Below, piece after piece: positions 48,535 to 58,403 of a stretch of DNA of 64,000 nucleotides; position 1 is the first letter of the stretch, and each line of letters opens with the position of its first letter. Both the position numbers and the translations under genes were made by a program. The notes under the pieces are model-generated. The model was not told the origin of the DNA, ran no database searches, and worked only from the letters and a program-made list of their open reading frames with translations. The stretch comes from Falciphora oryzae (lineage: Eukaryota; Ascomycota; Sordariomycetes; Magnaporthales; Magnaporthaceae). The DNA lies in assembly GCA_000733355.1 (NCBI GenBank), contig JNVV01000001.1, positions 2,336,064 through 2,400,063 on the forward strand. Reading direction: 5' to 3'.

Positions 48535-49464
48535 ATGTCGGAGCGAAAAGTATTGTCCAAGTACTACCCCGCCGACTTCGACCCGAATGCGCTCACGCGG
48601 CGGCGCGGCCCCAAGCAGGAGGGGCCCAAGGTGCAGGTGGTGCGGCTGATGGCGCCCTTCAGCATGAAGTGCACGTCGTGCGGCGAGTACATCTACCGGG
48701 GGCGCAAGTTCAACGCGCGCAAGGAGACGGACCCGGGCGAGCGGTACCTGGGCATCCAGATCCACCGCTTCTACATCAAGTGCACCCGCTGCTCGTCCCA
48801 GATCGCCTTCCGCACCGACCCGGCCAACATGGGCTACGTGTGCGAGCGCGGCGCCAAGCGCAACACGGACCCCTGGAAGCGGGGGCTGGGGGGCGACGGC
48901 GACGGCGACGGCCCCGCCCCCGAGGACGAGACGGACGAGGCGCGCCTCGACCGCCTAGAGCGGGAGCGCGCCGACGAGGAGGAGCGCAACGCCATGGCCG
49001 AGCTCGAGGCCAAGACGGTCGACGCCAAGCGCGAGATGGCCGTGGCCGACGCGCTCGACGAGATCAGGACTCGCAACGCCCGCATCGCGCGCGCCGACCC
49101 GGCGAACGCCGAGGCGCTCGTGGCCGAGGACCGCGACGAGGAGAGGCTGAGGCAGGACGCCGAGGACGCCGAGGCCGCGAGGAGGGCCTTTGCTTTCGCC
49201 CGCGCCCACGCCGCCGCCGTGCAGGAGGAGGTCATTGCCGAGGAAGAGATGGTCGGCTGGGACGGCGGCGCGCTCAAGTCGGCGGCGGCGTCAGACAAGC
49301 CCGCCGCCGCCGCCGCCGCCGCAGGCTCTGCTGCCGCCTCGACGGCCGCGACGACGAAGCCCGCGCCGACAACGGCGGCAGATATGCCCCCGCCAAGCTT
49401 CAAGAGGCAGGTCAAGAAGAAGACGGACCGTGCTGCACTTCTTGGGATCAAAAAGAAGACATGA
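48535..49464 (+). CDS. YJU2: Splicing factor YJU2 (CCDC94/CWF16 family)
   Basis: YJU2 binds the spliceosome around the first catalytic step, near the branch site. It is a single exon of 309 aa. The N-terminal 120 residues are highly characteristic: MSERKVLSKYYPADFDPNAL, VRLMAPFSMKCTSCGEYIYR, KFNARKE, ERYLGIQIHRFYIKCTRC and IAFRTDPANMGYVCERGAKR. The CxxC pairs bind zinc. The C-terminal half is charged, coiled-coil-like and Ala/Glu/Arg-rich. It ends in an Ala-rich linker and a basic tail (KRQVKKKTDRAALLGIKKKT), which is conserved in the family. No intron is needed. The ATG at 48535 fits the family start exactly. Confidence 0.95.
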   Translation: MSERKVLSKYYPADFDPNALTRRRGPKQEGPKVQVVRLMAPFSMKCTSCGEYIYRGRKFNARKETDPGERYLGIQIHRFYIKCTRCSSQIAFRTDPANMGYVCERGAKRNTDPWKRGLGGDGDGDGPAPEDETDEARLDRLERERADEEERNAMAELEAKTVDAKREMAVADALDEIRTRNARIARADPANAEALVAEDRDEERLRQDAEDAEAARRAFAFARAHAAAVQEEVIAEEEMVGWDGGALKSAAASDKPAAAAAAAGSAAASTAATTKPAPTTAADMPPPSFKRQVKKKTDRAALLGIKKKT

Positions 49465-50318
49465 TGATCTCGGAGCGGGCGACTACACACGCACACACGG
49501 TACAGGGTATACGACTCCGACGGACTTGGATCAGCAAAACATCCTGATTCGCCCGCCTTGTGCTATTCGACGTTATGAAGACCAGAGACATGCGCTAGAA
49601 TGGCGACATTTTTTGGTGGGTGATTATGTCATGTTTTAGCGGGAAAGGAGTTCAAGGCTTACGGGGCACTAGAATCATGAAATCTACACAACATCCAGTC
49701 TCACTTCGTCTTATCGCGAAGATAAACAACAAACAAGCATGACCTACACTACAGCAAATGGATATGATTTCACCTGCGATATTATCTCGACCCGCATTTG
49801 TTTTATCACATACACGGTGCCAGATGTACAACCCGGAAGATTGGTGAGTGATATGATATTTTCATCATTCATAAGTCGTTGCCGTCCCGTGTGCTTCAAC
49901 AACAAACCCATGACATAAACCCAAAACCCAATTCGCCACTCCTACGCCGGTGCCCATGATCCTATTTGGTATGATACGATGATACAAAGAAAAAACGAGA
50001 GTCGAAGGGAAACGAATGAACAAACGCTAGCTTGCTTGGTATGAGAGCGAGCAGGAGTATTTTGGGTGCTCACAAAAAACATGATGAAAATAAGACAGTT
50101 TGCTAACAGAAAAGAAAGGGTGGTGGTGCCCAACGGCCGCTTGCTTGGCAGGCATCAAACCCCATCATCATCGAAAACCTAGCCACATCTCCTCCGCAGA
50201 CAACGAGTGTCGTCGACTGCAGGAAAGCATCCCTTTGAGATGCTATATGCTCGGGGGGTGCGCGGGGCGGTGGCGCGGTTCTTGGGCTTCCGAGCCTGGC
50301 CATGACCCCGCCAGATCC
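49465..50318. other. Convergent intergenic region
   Basis: The 854 bases lie between the YJU2 stop and the end of the small interrupted gene. There is no supported gene. It is probably 3' UTRs. Confidence 0.55.
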
Positions 50319-50870
50319 CTAGGTCAGGTCTTCTAGACCGAGGGGCCTGGCGATGACGATGGTGTGGTTGTACGGGTCGACGAGAGTCTCGGGGCCCAAC
50401 GACTCCGGGCCCGTTACTTGATCCGCAGGTGTCATGGGTAGCGGGCGGCCTGTCGTCGAGCCACCATGTTGATGGCGATGCTGAGGAGGGGCATGCTGTT
50501 CTTGTTGCTAATGCTGGTGGTGGTGCTGCTGCTGTTGGTGTGTCTGCAACTGCGGATCGACGCCGAGCGCCTGTCACTGGTAGGCGGGACGGTGGGTGGT
50601 GGGCGGGCTATAGGCGGCCGAGACGCCGTTCTGCTGGGCGCCTTGGCCGTGATTCCTGGAAGCCCGGCGGTGCGACGAGTGCGAGACGGCCTCCATCTGC
50701 TGCTTGGTGTGCTGGTGCATGGTGCGCGAGTACGACGGCAGGTCCGTCGGCGGCGGCGGCGGCGAGACCGGGATGGAGACGGACGAGTACGTGTTCTGCG
50801 ACGAGTTGGACATGTTTGTGGCGGACAGGTGACGGCTGTGGGACCTTGGGTCGGCAGTCGAGGCGGGCAT
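50319..50870 (-). pseudogene. Small fungal gene of unknown function with two in-frame stop codons
   Basis: From ATG 50870 (MPASTADPRSHSRH) the frame gives 98 residues with SSVSIPVSPPPPPTDLPSY, SRTMHQHTKQQMEA and YSPPTTHRPAYQ, then TGA (50574-50576). The same frame then reads a Gln/His-rich stretch, TAG (50508-50510), and a further 62 codons with strongly G/C-ended codons and the well-formed sequence LGPETLVDPYNHTIVIARPL before a TAG at 50319-50321. I recall similar end sequences in unnamed fungal proteins, so the downstream part looks like real coding sequence. No good GT-AG intron fits: the only in-phase donors are GTCTCG. It could be a 98-aa protein, a strain-specific pseudogene, or a gene needing readthrough, unusual splicing or mRNA editing. 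An alternative start is the Met at 50813 (MSNSS). Confidence 0.5.
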
Positions 50871-53800
50871 TCGGGCGGCAGATCGTGGACCCTTAAAAAG
50901 AAGAAGAAAAACCAAGGGGTCCGGCGGGGAACGGATGCGGATGGGAAATAGAAGAAAAAAAGGTCTAGTGGGAGGGGAAAGAGGGGGTGGTATGCAAGCG
51001 GTGTGAATAAGTTGGCCCTAGGGTGGTCTTGGGTATAAATCTTGGTAACGGAAAAACCTGGCTTGGTGGTCACACGAGTTGGAAGTTGGATGTGGGATGT
51101 GGGCCACAACAGGTCTGGATGGGATGGGTCGGGACCCAAGGGTCCTTATATAAGATGCGAGGGAACTTTATCGGGCAGCCATGTGGGTATAATGGTATGA
51201 TGAAGCGGGCAAAGGGCGTGTGTGTTTGCTCGAGGGAAATGCCAGATGGGGCGCGCAAGAGTCTTCTCGCGTTGCTCTGCTGCTCTCCACTCTGTCCGTT
51301 TCTTCCCCCCTCGTCATTCTTTGAGCTCTGACGGCAGGAAGGGGTGGCTCCTGTTCTCCACAGGTGCTGACCGGCGATCTCTGTTCTCCGCCACTGCTCT
51401 CCGGCTCCGCGAGAGAGGGTCCTTTGTGCGTGGGTTCGTTGGCCTTGCCGTCCACACCACCCACCCACCTCGCATCCGACGAGCACATTAGCATTCCCCG
51501 CCAGCTGGGCGACACCACAGCCCCCTGGGGGTGCGCTGCAGGTGACAGGGGGCTTGAGAGATGCGCGTGCGTGATGGTATGCACTTTGCAGAAAAACCCA
51601 CCCAAGCGGCGCTGGCCAAGGGGCCGGGCTCGTGGTGATCAACACCGAGGGGTGCCGTTTTGGCAGCACCAAAATGGCGTAACAGTGTCGATCACCGCAA
51701 ACATCCACAGCCATTGGGCATATGTCGCAGTAGCGCGCATGTACGTGGGTGGTAGCACGGTATTCTAGACACCCGCGGGCAAGCAGACTTTGGCCCTATT
51801 CTCCTTCACAGTCTCGCTGTTTCTGCTGCTGGCGGGACTCGCAGTATCTACACCCGGGCTGTAGCGCCTACGTAAACTTGTACTTGCACAGACCTGGTCA
51901 TTGCAGGCGGAAGGATTAGAGTAAGGACGGGGTTGGTGAGCGGGCGGTGATGCATGTGCCGTAGTGACAGTTGAGGATGGACGGTGAAATCTGCCTCTAC
52001 CCCGTAATGGAAACGATGGTCGCGTCCGGGGAGGAGAAATCCAAAAAAAAGGCGCTAGGGAGGAATGTCAAAAGGGGCAAGGACCCTGCAGATCGACGAC
52101 TGTTGTTGAATTCATCGTCATACGTCATGCCATCGGCCACCAGTGACCTACTTGAGGGGGCCGAGAACAAACAAGCTCAAGACAAAGGACACCGCGTGGC
52201 CAATCTTGACCTCGCATGAGATCAACAGCTACCTTTTTCAGCCTCCCTCCTTCGGATGGGCCCTTGGCGCCTCGAGGTCTCGGCTCGGTTGGAAAAAAGG
52301 GAAAGGGGAGGACTGGTCACTAACCTCTGGCCGCTAACATCTGTCTGGCCCTCCGTTTGTTACCCACACGCGCCCCGTTTGCCCACGTCGTAGCAAACAC
52401 TGTCCTGCGCGTGTACGTAGTATGATTTAGACGACTGCTCAGGCGATGACCTGACGCTTTCCAGCGCAGCCAGGCCTACATGGAACGCCAGGTCCCGTCG
52501 GGACACTTCTGCTTTCTGTCGCACAGCTTTGTTCGGAGCGAGACAGGACGGGCCGATCGACGGAACTTGACGTCGGGCCACCACATGATGTCATCGGTTG
52601 GCCCTCGCGCTGCAACCCCTGGGCTCTGAGTCCGGTTTTTCTGCCAAGGCGCGCGCGCGCGCGCTCCCACGACACAGCCAGGGCGGCTTCTAGACGGGCC
52701 TCTAAGCCACCTTGCACTAGATGGCATCGACGCGCATATGTGAACAAGGCTGCCTGCAGAAGTCTGACTGAGCTTAGATGTTGTTTATCTTGTGGCCTTT
52801 CACCGGCGGCAGAGGCTGTTGTAGATCATTCTGGGGGATGTGTGCCAGACAGACAACGTCCTGCTAGCTGCCTGGTAGGCCGTCGTGCAATGCGTCTTGA
52901 CGTGGGACGCGGGATTACTAGTTTGTCATACCCATCGGGGGAAGCTGAGTGACAGGAGATACTCACCCAATGCGGGCCAGGTGTCTTTTGCGTCATTTCA
53001 GCTGAACCGGAGGGCCAAGATGGGCACCCATTAAACACCTTCGGGATCTGGCCCAGAACACGAGGAGGAGGCACACGGAACGCGCACTACATACTTCTGA
53101 CTTCACCCCTCCGCTCTCTCGCAGCGGCACCTGCAAGTGATTGAACCAGCGGGGCGGCGGTAGAGACTCGGCGGCCCCTGCTCGATGCCCGCCGGAAGCG
53201 CTACCTAGCGTGCGTGAAGGTGGCAGGTATCGGAGCGGAGCGGCCGCGGAGTCGGACTCGACCGCCGCTGAGGGTCGCCTTCACCGTGGAGAATCCAGTG
53301 GCAGGCAGGAAAGTAGGGACGAAACCCTCAACGAGATTTGAGTTTTGATTTGCGATGGTTGCATGTCATAGCCAAGGGGGCGAGCAGGCGAGGCAATTTC
53401 AGCAGCACAGGGCGGTTGGCTCCTTTGCCCCTGCGCTGTCGCGAAAGTGTTCGCAAACGGGCTGGCTGGCCATTGGATGGATGCGACGGCATCCAGCTGT
53501 TGAGGGCGGGAAAGGCAGGAAGCGTCAGTGAGGTCAGACTGCCAGACCTTCGGCTCGTCCCAAGCAAACGAGGCGGCTCACGTTGACGAACCTTGGTCCG
53601 CGGCTTGGCGTGCCATGACATCACATGTGGCCAACGGGAGACGATCGCAGCCAGCCAAGACCAGCGCCTACCCCACAGTTCCTCCAGCCCCGGTGGGGCC
53701 CTGAGATGGGATCAATTCAGTCACTTTTTTTCCTGGCCCCGAACTTGACAGGGCTGACACAAACTTTGAGCCTCCAATGCACCGCCCAGATTGCCCGCCT

Positions 53801-56444
53801 ATTCCTCCGCTCGTAAGGGTAGCCCGAAGCAGGATGGAAGACGACACTTGACATTGATACAGGCGGCGATGAGACCCACAGCCCGTTCCGACGGCCCCGG
53901 TCCTGACCCGGGCTGCTGCGTGTCACCATGCAAGAAGGGTCCAAGCCTCCCTCCATCCAAATTTGACATGACGTTCTAGCGCCAACCATTCCCTAGTGAC
54001 TGTGACACCAGCAGGCTTTCTGCCTCGGTACCAAGGCCCGCTTGCAGAACCGATCGGAAGCGGACGTGAAAAAGACGCAGCACCCTCAGGAAACCACCAC
54101 CGCACATCATGACGGGCTGGGGAGACCCCCTCTTTGCCGCGAGCCCCTGGCGCTGCGACCTCGCAGACTGTTTACGACATGTCGAATCGAGCCAATCCCC
54201 ACCAATTGTGCCTGTCTGATTCAGAACCCGACTCTGGATACCGAAGCCCAACGCACTCTAGCGTCCGTACCTCCATGGCTAACCCAGCGCTCCAGTTCTC
54301 TACCACCTAGGTACCTGGTATGCAAATGGTGCCCAATCCCTCGGTGGCTTCCAAGGATTGCACCCTACTTAGTTCCCAGACATCCTGCCAAGGAGCAACA
54401 GTCGCAAGCCGCAGCATCCATGTTTGGGGTTTCCAAGATTGACCGACGCATTCATTAACATGATATTGCAGACACCAACGAAACAGGTTCCTCTGCCCGA
54501 CCAAACCGGGTTCGTCCGTGTGGAGAATCTGCCCATGTGCCTGACCGGGTGCCAGGGGCTTCCCATCGCGCAAAGTGGGAGACCCGCCATACACACCCCG
54601 TGCGCGTGCGGCTCCAGAGATGCCCAGAGCTGAGGAAAGTTGGAAGAAACACGCGTGCTTCCCGAATATCGGGTCAGGGCACGGCGGAGCTGCGGGCCCC
54701 TCGAATCCTCGCTCCACTGTAGGTCATGATCGGGCCGTGCCAGGACGCATACGGTCATGCCGGGCCCTGTCATGCTACGAACGGGGGCTTGCCGGTGCGG
54801 CCGCTTGCTCCGGGGGCTGAGTAATTGTAGAACCGGCCTGAGCGACTGGTTCGGACGGCCGGTAGCTTTGGGGGCCTCCGATGCCAAAGGTCGCACACGG
54901 TAGCATCGAGTTCCCAATCATAGCCGATGAATGCGGTGGCGGTGAACACAAGCAGCCACACGCATTATGCTGGATCGTGCTGCGACTGTCACTGGGTAAT
55001 GAGGAAGGCGAGTCGATGGAGAAGGTCGAGTGATGGATTTTCTTCTTTTTTTTCCCGCGCAGACGCAATGAGCGGTGAGCGCTGGCCGGTATAGGAGGGA
55101 TGCCCATTCCACTTTTATCCTCTTGATTTGAAAACAATATTGTGTTATAACTTCATTTCCGTGTTAGATCAAAAGACTCGTACTCAGACTTGGAATGCCA
55201 GGTTCAGTAGTCTACTTTGTATTTTGGAAATACGTGATCCGGATTACATTGAGAACTGCATAATGAGATCACTCGCCATGGAGAGCATGTGAGCAATCAA
55301 CAGCCCTCGGTCCAAAGCGACCTGGTATCCATCCCGCGTGGGGGTTGCACACCGTCTGTCTGCATGAAATCTTTTGAATGTTCCATTGCTGCTGAAGAAT
55401 TGAATGAGGACTGGCTGATTGGCCGGGCATCCTCTGTCACAGGATGTCCAGCCACACGAATCAGCCCCTCACGGAGGGTGCGCCTCACCTCACTCAGCAG
55501 CCCAGACCTTAGACTCCCCGCGGCACAAACACCCCGCCATCCATTGCTGTGGGTCGCCTGCCCGCAAACGTGAGCCTGTCTTTGTTGGTATTTCGGCGCT
55601 TAGATTTAGACGCATGAGAGCAGAAGACGGTACCTATTTAGAATATTCGACGATTGGGGCCTCCCAGGAGCATCCCAGAATCTGCTTCGAGAGGCAAAGC
55701 TTTGCTGGGAAAGGCAGTCACGCAGTTGGCTCAGCAGGGCCCGATTCCGCGCACCTTCGCCGGCCACAGACGAAGCTTCTGCGGGGAATCTCCACTTGCA
55801 AACAGGCTTGTGGAGCAACGTCACCGGCTTTCCATTCGCCCATCGAAGCTTCTACAAGCAACGGTGGGCGATCATACATCAGTCCACAGACCGACCACCT
55901 GCTCCCACCGCCCTTGGCTTGCTCATCTTCTTTGAAGCTCGCTTTCTTTGTCTGCTGGCGGCCCAGACAGAAACCCAATCCACTTTGCACACAATCCTCA
56001 CGCTGCGAGAACTCGCCCTCGATCTTGTGCGTAACCGCAGCAGTCGAGTCGACGACTGCAATCTCGAACTCTCGCTCCCTAGCTTATCGACTGTGCCCAA
56101 GGCTTACTTAGCCGCCGGCTTCCCGATCCAGACTGCTAGAGCCGGATTCTCCGGCACGCGACAGCCAACTTAGAAGGCCGACCGAGTCGAGACAGGAACA
56201 ATCGTCAATCAACCAAGCAATCAATCAATCAGCCAGTTCAGTGCCAAAACACAACGCAGGCCGAGTTTTGTCAATCACTCAATTCGTCACCATTACAATT
56301 AGTGAGCTGGATTGAATTGCCTGCCACCGCTCGTTCTTTGCTGGCGGAGACAGGACATACTTAGCTTAGACGACCTCTCGCCACCACAAGGAAAACACCC
56401 ACAAAGCCTTGCACCATCCACCGCAGCCGTAGGCGCCAGAAAAC
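50871..56444. other. Long divergent intergenic region (5.6 kb)
   Basis: No gene is supported. Elements seen are TATATAAG near 51145-51154, about 280 nt upstream of the small gene on the minus strand; a (GC)8 run at 52649-52664; CACCTAGGTA at 54304-54313; GAATATTC at 55641-55648, a half heat-shock-element on the side of the DnaJ gene; and CAAT-type tetranucleotide repeats at about 56205-56232. It must include the promoters of the small gene (-) and the DnaJ gene (+). Confidence 0.55.
52649..52664 (+). repeat. (GC)8 alternating run
   Basis: Perfect 16-nt GC alternation, a sequence with strong tendency to form Z-DNA. Confidence 0.9.
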
Positions 56445-57770
56445 ATGGTCAAGGAGACGAAACTCTACGATGTATTGGGCGTGAAGCCCGATGCTACCCA
56501 AGATGAGATCAAGAAGGGCTACAGGTAAGCCAGCCGCCTTATTTGACCTCCTCGTCATATACGGCCTCCCCAGACCCAGTGCATGAATCGTGTGGTCGCG
56601 GTTGGGCAGCATTTGCAGTCACTAACACCGGAAACAGAAAGCAAGCCTTGAGGTGGCATCCCGACAAGAACGCCGACAAGCAAGAGGAGGCGGCCGAAAA
56701 GTTTAAGGAGTGCTCCCAGGCCTACGAGATCCTGTCAGACCCGGAGAAGCGAAAGACCTATGACACATTTGGCCTCGAGTTCCTCCTCCGCGGAGCCCCG
56801 CCTCCGCCCGAAGGCGGCAGAGAAAACCCCTTCGCCTCGGGCGGCATGCCCGGAAGCTTCAGCGGCTTCAGTAGCATGCCCGGCGGTGGCGGCACCCGCT
56901 CCTTCCACTTCAGCACGAGCGACAGCGCCGGTGGCGGTTTCAGCTTCAGCACCCCGGACAGCATCTTTACCGAGTTTATGCGCAGCGGCGGTGGCGGCGA
57001 CTTCGACGATATATTCGGCTCATTTGCCGGGGCCGCTGGCGCCAGGGGCAGCCCCAGAGGAGCCGGTCCCCGCTCCCGCGCGTCCTATGGGGACCCTGCG
57101 GGCGGCAGGATGGCGAGGGAACGCACGCCCGAGGTCACGACTGTCGAACGCCCCCTGCCCGTGTCGCTCGAGGACATGTTCCACGGCGCCCAGAAGAAGA
57201 TGAAGATCAAGCGCAAGATGTTCGACGACACTGGCAAACGCACAACCACCGACCACACGCTCGTGGTTCCCATCAGTGTTGGCATGAAGAAGGGCGCCAA
57301 GATTCGATTCAAGAGCGTGGGCGACCAGGAGGAGGGTGGCCAGCAAGATCTGCTGTTTATTGTTGAGGAGGTAAGATTACTTTTTTTTTTTTTTTTTTGA
57401 GCCTACATGATGATATCTGAACTCTACACCGTTCCCGTTGGAGGTTAGAAAGCTGATATTTTTGCCTCGACAGAAAGCACATCCGCTCTACACTCGCGAC
57501 GGAGACGATTTAATACATACGGTGGAGCTCGACCTCAAGGAAGCTCTGACGGGTTGGAAGCGGACGGTCGTCACCATTGACAAAGGGCAGCTGCCAATCG
57601 AAAAGTCGGGCCCTACGCAGCCCGGCTCCTCCGATACGTACCCCGGCCTCGGCATGCCCCTTCAAAAGAAGCCGGGACAGAGGGGGAACTTTATCGTCAA
57701 GTACAATGTCAAGTTCCCCATCTCGCTTACGGCCGAACAGAAGGCAAAACTCAGAGAAATCCTACCATGA
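56445..57770 (+). CDS. SIS1: Class II DnaJ/Hsp40 co-chaperone, SIS1 type
   Basis: The protein stimulates Hsp70 ATPase and delivers clients; in yeast SIS1 is cytosolic and nuclear, essential, and linked to translation initiation and heat-shock control. Three exons, 56445-56524, 56638-57370 and 57474-57770, with introns of 113 and 103 nt, encode 369 aa. The J domain (1-70) shows [27 protein letters not shown] with the HPD triad, and [18 protein letters not shown] Gly/Phe-rich region follows (about 75-175). There is no zinc-finger domain, which makes it class II. Two C-terminal client-binding domains start around [20 protein letters not shown], and the last exon covers [19 protein letters not shown] to the end. 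The second intron contains a T18 run at 57381-57398. Confidence 0.93.
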
Positions 57771-58403
57771 GTTAGACCCGAGTCTGCCCGCAAGCATTGG
57801 CGGAGCCGAGGAAACCTGGACTGTCTTGAATATTTGGCACATTCTCTCGTTTGTTACAGCATCAACCCATGGGCAACATATTAGAAACGAACGGCGTGTT
57901 TGTGGGACTGGGCGTTTATGGGCGTGCCTGGGTTTGTTTCCTTGTTTTGTGTTTATACGTAATCTTGTTGTCGTATTTGGGGCCGTGGGGAAGTTGGAGC
58001 ACTGCATGATTACTCCCTTTGATATGATTATTCATTTTTTTCCCTACACCCCAACTACCTACTCAGGCGAACGGACGTGCGAGGCATCGTTCCTCACTAG
58101 GCAACGCGGCTTTTACATTTTCCACAGTCGAGGCTGGCAACAAGACACAATCGGCACACGTCTTTGATAAATCTAGGCATAGTTTACACTGCTTGCACCT
58201 AGATACTCATATATGAGCAACGTTCTATACCTGCTTATACACGCGGTAAATTTATAGGGAGTGTTGTAGTAGCAAATCCTTAATCAACGTCCTAAGAGGC
58301 TGTGACTAGACGGTACTATTGGAACCGACGTTTACGCCGAAGTCTAGCAGCTCATGCTTATTTACAGTAAATGCACCCGCAGCAAAAAAAGTCAAGTGCC
58401 TCC
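57771..58403. other. Convergent 3' intergenic region
   Basis: The 633 bases lie between the stops of SIS1 and UTP13. There is no supported gene, and the DNA is more AT-rich than the flanking exons. Confidence 0.6.

Noticed and set aside
48834..49496. A 220-codon minus-strand frame over YJU2
   Set aside because: Antisense shadow of the Ala/Glu/Arg-rich coding region; Ser/Ala-rich without motif.
53110..53140. Possible tRNA B-box (GGTTCAATCAC on the minus strand)
   Set aside because: The flanking bases do not form a T-arm or an acceptor stem.
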